Shown one piece after another: positions 54,901-62,843 of a stretch of 64,000 bases of DNA. This stretch comes from Rheinheimera hassiensis. Its GTDB lineage: Bacteria > Pseudomonadota > Gammaproteobacteria > Enterobacterales > Alteromonadaceae. The stretch covers positions 62,001 to 126,000 of the forward strand of contig NZ_JAKUJZ010000010.1 of NCBI RefSeq assembly GCF_022436675.1, read 5' to 3'. Below the pieces are notes generated by a model. The model saw only the letters and a program-made list of their open reading frames with translations, had not been told where the DNA came from and ran no database searches. The position numbers and the translations under genes are program-made. Every line of letters starts with the position of its first letter. Within the stretch, counting starts at the first letter, position 1.

Positions 54901-56107
54901 AATGATTTCTAGTGGCCAAGATTTCAATAAACTTGTTTCAGGAGCTAATAATGGAAACCAAGAATCATTGTCAAAACTATCTGCAATGAATGATGCCAGG
55001 TTATTCCTTCAGACTGATGAAGGCCGAGCAGCTGTAGGCGCTTTAAGCAATGATGACGGTAAACGGTTAGTTGCCAATATGAATGCTATGGGCGGAGCAA
55101 TGTCAAATTTAACCGACTCAGATTCAACAATATCCGCTGTGGAGTTGAATGCGATATCAGCAGCAAGAATGCAAGGGCAAATCACTAACAATCAGGCCAG
55201 TGGATTCCTTGAGCTTGGTTCAGCTACAAATAGTACAATTAATAAAATTTTTAGTAGTGGTACTGCTTCAGAGGGTGTTAATTCAGCAATATATGCATCG
55301 AGCTTGGGTGCTGCAAAAGATAACGGAGTGCTTAGAGATATAGTTAACACCTCTGAAAACTCCTATAACACATCCAGTGGTTATAGCCAGTTTATTCGGG
55401 AAAATGATGATTTCAGGACACCTAGACAAATTAGTGAAGATATCTCTGGAGATAATCCTGTTTTAGCCGCTAATTACTCAAATGTAGCAGCAAATGACAT
55501 TGTTAAAGATACTGCAATGTTGAACTACAATGCCGGCGGTTTAGTGTCAGATGGCAACACATTGCAAGGTTACAACAAGGATTTTGATGTAAACTCAAAG
55601 GCGGTATCAGCTCAAATTGGTAACTATAGTAGTAAGATAATAGATTCGATTGGGAATAACGGTGGATTCGAAGGTATTAACGACAGGTTAATCTCATCTG
55701 CAGTTGATGGAAATACTAATGCCTCACACCTAGTTTACGCTCTAAGTGGACATTATGGTCAATTCTCAGCTTTAGATAAGCTAAACGATTCCGGACTTGG
55801 CGCAAGTTCTCAGGGTTTATTTCTCGCTGTTACTGACCTGTCAGAAAAGGCTAACTCTTCCGGACTGGTTACTGGTCAGTCAGATCTGAATTCTCAGTAC
55901 CAGGCGTATATAAATGGCGAGTCTGCTATTAACCCAGAAACAGGTGAGCCTTTCCCAAAAGATAAAACGTTTGAGTTTGATGGCAGTTCATACTTAAATG
56001 TTGGAGAAAACAATGATGGAATTGCCATATATAGAATGGGTGAAGGTGACGATGCAAGTTACTTCACTTTTGATGGAAAGAAGATGAGTTATTACAACAA
56101 AGACTGA
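51953..56107 (+). CDS. traG: TraG, mating-pair stabilisation and pilus assembly protein
   Basis: The 1,384-residue protein has several hydrophobic segments in its N-terminal 500 residues (such as IPIITAIETFSFFIAPLMMVM and YIGKYMMLVLFINMWG), as in TraG. A very long periplasmic tail rich in Ser, Gly, Asn and Ala follows. In F the N-terminal part is needed for pilus assembly and the C-terminal part for mating-pair stability and entry exclusion. It is the last gene of the traF-H-G block; a terminator follows. It is longer than F TraG (about 940). Confidence 0.9.
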   Translation: MAIEVRILGDFEFSRQIISGIARLFSYDNGLGYASGILLVLFLIWSFVKHALDPEKAPHPIKEFVTGLIMWMIIGSSGSSVKFDVMLTSISNPGQFEYIEDVPAIAVIPSWLASNFFSVAREKLQDTFSPVSYSLGSEHLDPLGALVKMYDVAPSDAHVAHSSSEHHDLERSIKNYVEFCYVADQNLSDAVPENSRTDLEKVDISNPAALWDSLKVSYNGLMTTIYIGDLAKQSADAGNGYGARMLCSDAWASINSYLTNSGFEAKVVSYYNSKGVSDEAIKKAGLMIKGSLAGFDSYKLQVGMLTAYHLRSGLVGTSMELEKDKMIFESWRKRVVEKSGEASIFKQAMIPIITAIETFSFFIAPLMMVMAIMGGVGLAYIGKYMMLVLFINMWGFIKVFVDLYTAIAVERAFAVNGDTGSAFSFGQYPTTFMEIEGFIATAGALTTAIPMFATFLLYGGVHSIMGVMRSVGGASVDASNMAPNVASSMNAGVRSMGDHQFQQVLGTGGTAIGQSLVTDQSFGSMSVSDSVSSGSGVSGALLGSVTSSSATGAVDTLQTMMSNSNQTGISDRQSLMSQWSSLSTDQRMESLAQQLQKSSGMDVKEARSAVMEVMANGGAGFQGMLSAGLSGAIKAGGQQSTSDNYSKAESFMQNFSQQYTDTNSKGDTAAVAKDFAKHTQWSNTESGGQLNQHTEMYQTASAAQTQLQDVVSSNQGVVGTQQLNMAAVAEQFKTNPDAASGIINGLWDKHGSALEKAGLTRGDSGSLFKTFGGEDNPLKALMGLRNELLKSDGTQADLGNQSKDMALSGDLMKAIGASVGGYVGAGFSKAGEADIAQAGILSGVDKAAIIDPNRNSGLTAPNTANLASEVQKGISSISTQGNAATGGFASGVEGRMGAGSYMSGSELANYGNGIGFNPRSDFKDDFFTKGLNFAQQGPEQLAQLFGNGREWGKNAEDWSATVASFANGNGNHSLALREGLKDLMISSGQDFNKLVSGANNGNQESLSKLSAMNDARLFLQTDEGRAAVGALSNDDGKRLVANMNAMGGAMSNLTDSDSTISAVELNAISAARMQGQITNNQASGFLELGSATNSTINKIFSSGTASEGVNSAIYASSLGAAKDNGVLRDIVNTSENSYNTSSGYSQFIRENDDFRTPRQISEDISGDNPVLAANYSNVAANDIVKDTAMLNYNAGGLVSDGNTLQGYNKDFDVNSKAVSAQIGNYSSKIIDSIGNNGGFEGINDRLISSAVDGNTNASHLVYALSGHYGQFSALDKLNDSGLGASSQGLFLAVTDLSEKANSSGLVTGQSDLNSQYQAYINGESAINPETGEPFPKDKTFEFDGSSYLNVGENNDGIAIYRMGEGDDASYFTFDGKKMSYYNKD

Positions 56108-56111
56108 AAAT

Positions 56112-56140
56112 AGCCCCGCTTTTGCGGGGCTTTTTCTTTT
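56112..56140 (+). terminator. Rho-independent terminator after traG
   Basis: AGCCCCGC and GCGGGGCT flank TTTT and are followed by TTTTCTTTT, eight bases after the traG stop. Confidence 0.88.
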
Positions 56141-56156
56141 GGTGGGGGCCTGTCGA

Positions 56157-56465
56157 TTTTAAGCATAAGTTGAACTTTTTTAACCATAAAATGAGCTTTT
56201 GAGCGTCACCACTACAGCATGACCAGCAGGCCAATACTTATATACCCGCAGGGGACAACCGTGTAGTTGGCCTTGAATTTGACTTGGTGAGTGCCTGCAG
56301 CACGATTCCAGAACCACCTTATAGGTGGCTGTATCCACCCTCTACAAACCCGAAAAGTTCAATTTATGCTTTAAATTTTGAAGGTCAGTTTATGGTTTAA
56401 AAATTCGTAAGATAATGTTCTATTAACCATATTAAAAAACTGAGAGTTCAACTTATGATTAAAAC
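56157..56465. repeat. Five-copy iteron-like repeat cluster
   Basis: A motif close to AAAGTTCAACTTATGGTTAA occurs five times: inverted at 56157-56179 and 56177-56200, and direct at 56353-56376, 56380-56403 and 56442-56465. A GC-richer core of about 150 bases lies between the two groups. The array could be a replication origin with iterons or a multi-site operator for the gene at 56538. No initiator gene is next to it. Confidence 0.6.
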
Positions 56466-56537
56466 AACAGGCCCGCTCGATTTGTTGCGAGTAAAAAAAA
56501 ATTGGTTACAGTGGCCGTAATTTGTTGGAGGTCATTA

Positions 56538-57500
56538 ATGTTTCGAGTGTATATGAGTGCCCTGCTGCTGTGGGCTTTATCAGCTGATGCAAAACCTGTA
56601 AGTGTAACTGTAAAAGAAGAAATTGGCGGCCGGCCTGATGAAGTCGTTAGGCAATCCGCCCGGGTGAAAGCTCAGTGGAGTGCTATCGATCGGTTACCGG
56701 TGGTTGTGTCAGGCTCTGAGCAACTGAAAGATGATGACTACTCCCAAGAGATAAAAGCCTTGTCTGCAGGTGAATCCACTGTGACGGTCAGCAGTGAGGT
56801 TTGGGATCGGAATAATGGCATATTGACCCTTTCTGCGGATGTCACTATGGATAGTGCCAAGTCGCTTGAGCTTATTGAAGAAATCCGCCTAAGTGTTGAG
56901 GCTAGAGCCAGGCTGAAAGAAGTGTACAATAAAATTGATGCTATTGCTGCAGCCGGTATGGTTAATCAGCCAGAACTAATTCAGGTTGAAAGTGAACGTG
57001 CGCGTATTCTTTCTGAATTTCTGATCAGGGACAACATAGCTGCATCACAGGCTGCCACCCAAGACTTATATACCCGGGTGGGTGTATATCTCTATACGGG
57101 GGCATTGGCCAAATATATCTCTGATGCTAAGGTGACTATTCTGAATGTCGATGATGAATACGTTAATGCCAGAGTGGAGTTCAATAAGACTTGGGCCCAG
57201 GTGCTTAATGAATTCCAAGGCGAGTTTTCTGAGATCCCCACTATAGTTGCGTTGTGGGATGGCATTAAATCTCAATTGCCAACGCCGTGTATCAGTAAGC
57301 GTGAATGGTATCCATATGCGCAAGAATGGCGAGCGTATATCGAAGATGAGCCGCGTGTATTGGGTAGCGCGAAAGATGGCTATCACTACTTAGTAAGAGC
57401 TCGGCACCAAGGAAAGGATGTTGTGCTAAATCGTGTTAATGAACACTTACGAGTATCGGCCTGTGTGAGCATGCAGGTTTTTGAAGCTGTTCACCAGTAG
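56538..57500 (+). CDS. Exported protein of unknown function, 320 aa
   Basis: ATG at 56538 has GGAGG upstream, giving the signal peptide MFRVYMSALLLWALSADA. The mature part has no cysteine until CISKREWYPYAQEW, then a C-terminal CVSMQVF. It is soluble and probably periplasmic. The last 65 bases overlap the EAL-domain gene on the other strand. No family is recognised. Confidence 0.65.
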   Translation: MFRVYMSALLLWALSADAKPVSVTVKEEIGGRPDEVVRQSARVKAQWSAIDRLPVVVSGSEQLKDDDYSQEIKALSAGESTVTVSSEVWDRNNGILTLSADVTMDSAKSLELIEEIRLSVEARARLKEVYNKIDAIAAAGMVNQPELIQVESERARILSEFLIRDNIAASQAATQDLYTRVGVYLYTGALAKYISDAKVTILNVDDEYVNARVEFNKTWAQVLNEFQGEFSEIPTIVALWDGIKSQLPTPCISKREWYPYAQEWRAYIEDEPRVLGSAKDGYHYLVRARHQGKDVVLNRVNEHLRVSACVSMQVFEAVHQ

Positions 57501-58170
57501 GAGGCAAATACACATCAGGCTTGCTAATGAAAAAGCCCTGCAGCATATCAGCTCCCGATATTCTGGCCAGGTTTAGCTGTTGTGCAGTCTCAATGCCTTC
57601 AATCACAACTTTGGCACCCATTTCGTGGATTAAGCGAACACTCGCATTTAGCAAAGCTCGGTGCCGATTGCAGTGTTCAGCCCCTTGTATTATGGACATA
57701 TCCAACTTCACCACATTAGGGTTTATCTCAAGCAATGCTTTGAGGTTAGAGTTACCCTGGGTGAAATCATCTATGATGATGTGAAACCCAAGAGCTCGTG
57801 CAATTTTAAGGTTCTCTTTTAGTGTTGCCCAGCAGGCAATTGGGGTCGCTTCAGTTATCTCTAAACCAATTGATGATGCCGGTATGCCGGCTTTTGAGTA
57901 TCTTCCAAGTATTTTTATAAAGTCTTCATGAGCTATCTGCCCTGGTGTGTAATTTACAAAATACACGTGCGATGGGTAGGTCTTCATCAACTCAAATACG
58001 AATAACACCTTACTATCTGTCAGGTCGGATAGGTGCTCAATGAATAGCGATGGGTATGTCAAGAACTCAGCTAGCTCTACCCCTTGATGAGACCGAAGCA
58101 GCAATTCTGTAGCAATTGGTTTCAATGATGTCGCATCGATTATGCTTTGGTTAGCTATAACAGTTTTCAT
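57436..58170 (-). CDS. EAL-domain protein, likely c-di-GMP phosphodiesterase
   Basis: The 244-residue protein is a stand-alone EAL domain. Its signature reads ATELLLR (near residue 20) instead of EALLR. It keeps VYFVNYTP, SSIGLEITE, HIIIDDFTQG, NVVKLDMS, VVIEGIE and LQGFFIS, which include the metal and base residues of active enzymes. Hydrolysis of c-di-GMP is therefore plausible despite the A-to-L change. There is no sensor domain. ATG at 58170 follows GAGGGGAG. It could shift the host between motile and sessile states during transfer. Confidence 0.82.
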   Translation of the reverse strand: MKTVIANQSIIDATSLKPIATELLLRSHQGVELAEFLTYPSLFIEHLSDLTDSKVLFVFELMKTYPSHVYFVNYTPGQIAHEDFIKILGRYSKAGIPASSIGLEITEATPIACWATLKENLKIARALGFHIIIDDFTQGNSNLKALLEINPNVVKLDMSIIQGAEHCNRHRALLNASVRLIHEMGAKVVIEGIETAQQLNLARISGADMLQGFFISKPDVYLPPTGEQLQKPACSHRPILVSVH

Positions 58171-58335
58171 TGCACTCCCCTCTTTTGGCTAATGTTAATT
58201 GATTAGAACAAAAATGAGGCTCGTTAAGATGTGCCTAATTGAAGGCTTAATATTAAAGTTAACTGAAATTATAGGGGCAGATGCAGCCTGAACTCTCTGC
58301 AAGTTCAGGCCCTCACATGTGTAGGTGGGTTTTAG

Positions 58336-58758
58336 TTAAACAGGTTTGTGAATCATAGATAGAATTACCTGTATTTGACGCTTAGCATCCTCGCTAGAAA
58401 GCACAATATTGCTTACGTATCGTCCTTTTGTGTTCTGGAATACAAATGTTGAGTATTTCCTGTCCTGCTCTATTTCTACTGACCAAAATTCCATGCATTT
58501 TAATCTGAACCCAAGTATGGATTTTTCCAGCACACATTGACCACGAGATATGTTGAGTGTTTCGTTGTAGCTCAGTAGTACCAGATTTATAAAAGGCGGC
58601 AAGAAGAACTCTATAGGTGGAAAACCTTGATACAGTCGCACATGGTTTGCCATCATCAGTGCAAGTAGGCCGGAAAGTAACAGGAGGAATGCAAAAGCGG
58701 CTTTTCCTATTGGATGGCTGATTAGAGGCCTATAGTTAATGGTATAAATGGGCGTCAT
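58336..58758 (-). CDS. Membrane protein, 140 aa
   Basis: ATG at 58758 lies inside the end of the upstream gene; a TTG at 58773 is possible. Two hydrophobic segments near residues 15-35 and 45-65 are followed by a cytoplasmic beta-rich domain (KYSTFVFQNTKGRYVSNIVL). It overlaps the upstream gene by 23 bases, so they are coupled. No family is recognised. Confidence 0.6.
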   Translation of the reverse strand: MTPIYTINYRPLISHPIGKAAFAFLLLLSGLLALMMANHVRLYQGFPPIEFFLPPFINLVLLSYNETLNISRGQCVLEKSILGFRLKCMEFWSVEIEQDRKYSTFVFQNTKGRYVSNIVLSSEDAKRQIQVILSMIHKPV

Positions 58759-59197
58759 TATTTCCGGCTCCAATAAACTTCAACATTTGATTGATCTGCT
58801 CTTTTTGTGCGCAAAGCGCTTTACTTAATTGTGATTCAGGCGACAAGTCCGGTGCCATTGATGGTAGTTGCTGCAGAACCTGAGAGTAAACTGACTGCAG
58901 TATGGTTCTCTGAAAGGATAGATTTACTTCCTCTTTGGTAAGTCCGTCATTATTCTTAATCGATTTAAGTGCCAGAACAGGGTTAATTCTTATGTGAATT
59001 GTGCCGGCTCCAATCAAAGGGAGGCCAAGTTTACTCATAGGCCCACTAATAGGCGACACTTCAAATACAGGCAGTCCAACTGAATCACAAAAATAGACTT
59101 TTATCTCACCTATGTCCTGAGCAAGGCGAAGCGCCTCAGGGGAAAATGATGATGAAAACTCATAAGAAAGATACCCGGCCAGAACACTATTTGTCAT
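58736..59197 (-). CDS. Hypothetical protein, 153 aa
   Basis: ATG at 59197 with GGAAG upstream is preferred to the longer frame from 59242. The product is soluble, with PISGPMSKLGLPLIGAGTIH in the first half and helices in the second. It overlaps the downstream membrane-protein gene. No family is recognised. Confidence 0.6.
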   Translation of the reverse strand: MTNSVLAGYLSYEFSSSFSPEALRLAQDIGEIKVYFCDSVGLPVFEVSPISGPMSKLGLPLIGAGTIHIRINPVLALKSIKNNDGLTKEEVNLSFQRTILQSVYSQVLQQLPSMAPDLSPESQLSKALCAQKEQINQMLKFIGAGNNDAHLYH

Positions 59198-59378
59198 TTT
59201 TAACTTCCATAAATAAGTATGCTTTGAGATTAACACATGCATATTTTGTCACAACAAAACGGTTCAAGTGTGTTTTAAGAGCCTAAATATCCGGTCTTAA
59301 GCGCATGGATTGAGATCGAGTTTGAGTTAAACTTTTCTGCAAATATCAATGATGAATATTTGAGCAAATTGGGTTATC

Positions 59379-59651
59379 ATGGATTTATCAGCTTTTCGTA
59401 GATTTTTAATTTTAGCTGTAAACACAAAAGCGACGCTTACATTCAAGATTCAGGCTTATTTAATGCCCGGGTTTCCCAGTAGATATCGGTTTACCCTGGC
59501 GGTGCAATCAGATTCGGGAACTGAATTTCTACCTTACTTTCTTAAAAGTGTAGACGATGCGAAAAGGTTGATAGTGGAATTCTCAAATTTATTTTTAATT
59601 AATGACGCTAATGTAAAGGTATTAGAGCATGCAGACTTCAAAGTCGCCTAA
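59379..59651 (+). CDS. Hypothetical protein, 90 aa
   Basis: The product starts MDLSAFRRFLILAVNTKATL and is mixed alpha/beta. Its end overlaps the next gene by 23 bases. ATG at 59379 has only a weak GGG upstream. No family is recognised. Confidence 0.5.
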   Translation: MDLSAFRRFLILAVNTKATLTFKIQAYLMPGFPSRYRFTLAVQSDSGTEFLPYFLKSVDDAKRLIVEFSNLFLINDANVKVLEHADFKVA

Positions 59652-60219
59652 GCTCACAATGCAGCAGACGGCAGTGGCACTTCTTAGGCTTGGCGTTACC
59701 AATAACGTAGAGTTCAGAAAACTGTGCTCTTCAGGCGAGCGTCCTATAGAAATACCATCATCACCGCATACTTATTACCCTGATTTCCCAGGCTGGAAAG
59801 CGCTAATGAAGATGGGGCGTGAGCTTCTTCATTCCGATAGCGTAGATATATCGACGCCGGACTATAGTGAATTAAAAAAAGGCACACATAGGCTTGGTAT
59901 CAGTTCAATTGCAGAATATAAAAAGTCTGTTTCGTTGGGCCGGTTAGGCCCTTCGGCACCCGAAAATCCAGAGGAATGCTTCGGAAGTGAATTTAAGGGA
60001 TGGGGTGACTTGCTGGCTCCTAAACACCGCAGTGTTATGGATTTTGAACAAGCTCGATCAGTAGCTCGTTTTTTATGGCCAACAAATTCATCGGAGTGGC
60101 GTAAGTTCTGCCGTAGTGGCGAGCGGCCGCCTTATTTGCCAGCTATGCCTGATCGTGAATATGCAACCGAAGGTTGGAGCGGTTGGGAGGACTTTTTAAA
60201 TGACCCAGGCAAAGTCTAA
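59629..60219 (+). CDS. Orphan protein of phage-integrase repeat units
   Basis: The 196-residue protein consists of three to four repeats of about 50 residues. Each has a helix (ALLRLGVTNNVEFRKLCSSG; ARFLWPTNSSEWRKFCRSG), a Pro-rich turn (IEIPSSPHTYYPDFPGW; YLPAMPDREYATEGW) and a closing GW-x-FL. This is the INT_rpt repeat usually found at the start of tyrosine recombinases. No catalytic recombinase domain follows in this frame. It may bind DNA or modulate an integrase encoded elsewhere. The start overlaps the upstream gene. Confidence 0.7.
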   Translation: MQTSKSPKLTMQQTAVALLRLGVTNNVEFRKLCSSGERPIEIPSSPHTYYPDFPGWKALMKMGRELLHSDSVDISTPDYSELKKGTHRLGISSIAEYKKSVSLGRLGPSAPENPEECFGSEFKGWGDLLAPKHRSVMDFEQARSVARFLWPTNSSEWRKFCRSGERPPYLPAMPDREYATEGWSGWEDFLNDPGKV

Positions 60220-60237
60220 TTTACTATTGTTTTGCAG

Positions 60238-60265
60238 AAGCCTCTTTTTAAGAGGCTTTCTTGTT
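60238..60265 (+). terminator. Rho-independent terminator
   Basis: AAGCCTCTT and AAGAGGCTT flank TTT, followed by TCTTGTT. It follows the integrase-repeat gene by 18 bases. The 60266-60437 stretch beyond it has no clear gene. Confidence 0.75.
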
Positions 60266-60437
60266 AATAGGGAGTTGGATCACAATTAACTGAGGTTTTA
60301 TCCAGTGCGGGATGGTGAAATGCTGATGTATACAAAAAGCCATCATTAAAAAATAAAGGTAACGGGTAATACAGATGAACTGAGCTTGATTAATTTTAGG
60401 CAACATATAGGTTGATCGAATTAAACGGTAAGATAAA

Positions 60438-61562
60438 TTAATCATCTTTGAAGACAGAAACGATCTCTGCATAACGTTTGTTGAATTCATCATCGTTTTT
60501 GAGCGAACTTTGATCTAAAATTTCCACACTTGACGAAGGTAATAGCTGGAAATCAAACCCGCAAGGGCGAGGTAGCTGATCACAAAATATTGTGCACTTG
60601 CCTGAAACTGGTCCGGTCACTTTAAACAGAAGTTGGATCCTGGCATCAAGACCAGTTCCACCCTGCAGCTTCTCAATTTTCCAAGTGATAACATGATGAT
60701 CGTCCTTTAGAAAATACCGCAAAGGAAGCTCGGAGTTAAAAAGCGACTTAAACATTTCATCATGAAGGCTCTCAATAAAAGGGTATTGAGTTTCTGATTT
60801 CTCAGGTTTACACGGCAATGAAACACCAGGCTCTTTAATATCCAGATGTTTGGATACAGGGAACTCAAGCTGCACGCGCAAATCACTGGCCAGCTGCTCA
60901 CCTTCATTGGATAAAGAAAGCTTTAACGGCTCGTACCCAAGCCACTCTTTAAGTAACGATGCTCTTTCACGGTAAAGAGATTTGTTTGTAATGCTTTTTA
61001 ACCTGCCCCTACCTAAAGAGCCCGGAAAGACTGTAGTATCCTCCAACATTTGATCCAGCAACTCTAAACTCAATCTACTATGTGGCCGATTAGTTGTTTT
61101 AGGTTGCTCAGGTTCCTTTTTGTAATCCGGAATTTCAATCCACTGCTCGAAGCTATATATGGGCCCATCAAGTTGCAACATGCTATCTTCTGATGAATGA
61201 CCACTTTGAGTGCTCAAATATAGGTCGAACTCAGGTACTTTTGGTACGCGGGCTTTGAATATGGAAATGTATTCAAGACCAAGGCTCATTAATAAATGAT
61301 AAATTAGTGAGATGGATAAAACATAGATGCCGACACTAGGATCTGCTAGGCCGTCAACAATAGAACGCAACCAGTCAGACTTGGCAATAAACTCTTCAAA
61401 AATTGCAATGAGGATGGCTTGGAAAATATTAACCTGTGACTCAATGATCAGACCCAGACCTGTAATCGCCGAGAGCCTGGCAATCACATTAAAGGTCTTG
61501 GGCCGAAGGATTTCTAACAACCGCTCCAGAACATCCAAGAACTTATCTAGCTTCTCTATCAT
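60438..61562 (-). CDS. Membrane protein with large cytoplasmic domain, 374 aa
   Basis: ATG at 61562 (MIEKLDKFLDVLERLLEIL) is chosen; the frame runs further to 61667. Two or three hydrophobic segments lie in residues 27-115. A Glu/Lys-rich hydrophilic part and a C-terminal domain with a beta-strand character (ITWKIEKLQGGTGLDARIQL) follow. The layout recalls membrane effectors of defence systems, but I recognise no family. Confidence 0.6.
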   Translation of the reverse strand: MIEKLDKFLDVLERLLEILRPKTFNVIARLSAITGLGLIIESQVNIFQAILIAIFEEFIAKSDWLRSIVDGLADPSVGIYVLSISLIYHLLMSLGLEYISIFKARVPKVPEFDLYLSTQSGHSSEDSMLQLDGPIYSFEQWIEIPDYKKEPEQPKTTNRPHSRLSLELLDQMLEDTTVFPGSLGRGRLKSITNKSLYRERASLLKEWLGYEPLKLSLSNEGEQLASDLRVQLEFPVSKHLDIKEPGVSLPCKPEKSETQYPFIESLHDEMFKSLFNSELPLRYFLKDDHHVITWKIEKLQGGTGLDARIQLLFKVTGPVSGKCTIFCDQLPRPCGFDFQLLPSSSVEILDQSSLKNDDEFNKRYAEIVSVFKDD

Positions 61563-62267
61563 CGCAAAATTACCTAAAATCAAATTGACGCAGCAGGATA
61601 AACGATATAAATGAAATGTAAAAGCTCGCCTGTACGTAATGCCAACCCGATTGAGCAGCGACACCATACTATGAGCCCTTTCACTTTAGATACATCAGCC
61701 TTAAAAGCTTGAGGGGAATCCTTATCATGGCTCAAGTTGATATTTGTGCATTGCCTGTAGGCTGCTTGCATATCGAAAGTTGGATTGGCCATGAGTCATA
61801 CCGTTTTTGCTTAGTTAAATGAAATGACACAGAATTTCGATCACAACCGAACCGGAACCAGGATATCGGCGGCTAACATAGAGGGGCTAACGGGATTTTG
61901 AATTTTTATCTGCATTATCATTTCGTACTAATACGTAATATGTATATACGTACTGAGGTGCAGCTCAGAAGTTACTGAGTTTCAGCATTTCTAACCAGTA
62001 ATATTTTTGAGTTTTTACTGGTTAGCATCAGAACCCAATAAAACTACCGGTTATGTCAGTACAGTATTGGCAGTACCAGCAAGGCGTTTCCAGCAGTCTA
62101 GATTAAGCTCCGAGTAAAGTAGGAGTATATTAATTCATCCTCCAAATATATCATTGTAATTCAGTAGCTTAGCGCGCATTTTATGAAAAAATTTCCAGAA
62201 TCCCGGCTACGCCTCACATATGCCTGGCTGAGTAGTCCAAATACCTTTTTTATAATAAAGCCTATTA
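61563..62267. other. Gap with palindromes, no gene
   Basis: No gene is convincing in these 705 bases. CTAACCAGTAA (61991-62001) and TTACTGGTTAG (62015-62025) form a perfect 11-base stem. AT-rich palindromic TACGTAATATGTATATACGTA-like sequence lies around 61932-61953. CAGTAC is repeated near 62057 and 62071. A promoter, operator or attachment site is possible. Confidence 0.4.
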
Positions 62268-62843
62268 TTATTCTATATCTTGGAACGAAAGACCGGTCAG
62301 TTTAAGCTTTTTGACGACTTGCTTAAAAGAATTTGGAATATCTGTCGTGAAAATACCCAGGCCAAGGCCTGTCACACGAAATAACACACCATTTTTAGCT
62401 CGATGTCCGTCTAACACCAATTTTTCAAACATCCTGCTTGGTGTTCCGTCTAGCCGCATAAACCGCCGCGACTCTTGTTCATTGAAAACATCTTCACGAG
62501 CCAGAACGTGGATAATGTACCAGCGCCATCCGTCAACGTTGATTGGCAAAAATTCAACATAGTCCTGTATATGGGGGCGAAGCTGCTCACAGGTTGCTGC
62601 TGAGACGGCAAAGGCCGTTGATCCGAATGCGGCAATGTCGGGCTGCGGTTTAATCCGCTCGTCCGGGTTGTAAAACCAGGTAACTTCCATTGGTACCCAA
62701 TTATCAGCGAGGGGCTTTCCATACAACCCCACCGGCTCGTCAATCTGCATGATCAATTCCAATGCAGTTTCCTGCAGCATGGAAAATTTTCTGACGTTGG
62801 TGGCCACAACATAACATTTTGTATCGATAACGGTGTTATCCAT
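62268..62843 (-). CDS. Imm11/DUF1629-type immunity protein
   Basis: The 191-residue protein contains PDIAAFGSTAFAVSAATCEQL, DYVEFLPINVDGWRWYIIHV, EDVFNEQESRRFMR and LTGLSFQDIE. This follows the order of the Imm11 family, which neutralises polymorphic toxins. It overlaps the end of the nuclease-toxin gene by eight bases and is thus made with it. ATG at 62843 follows CGGAGGAAG. Confidence 0.75.
   Translation of the reverse strand: MDNTVIDTKCYVVATNVRKFSMLQETALELIMQIDEPVGLYGKPLADNWVPMEVTWFYNPDERIKPQPDIAAFGSTAFAVSAATCEQLRPHIQDYVEFLPINVDGWRWYIIHVLAREDVFNEQESRRFMRLDGTPSRMFEKLVLDGHRAKNGVLFRVTGLGLGIFTTDIPNSFKQVVKKLKLTGLSFQDIE

Noticed and set aside
60248..60493. Minus-strand 81-codon frame
   Set aside because: It overlaps the C-terminus of the 374-residue gene and a terminator, and its composition looks non-coding.
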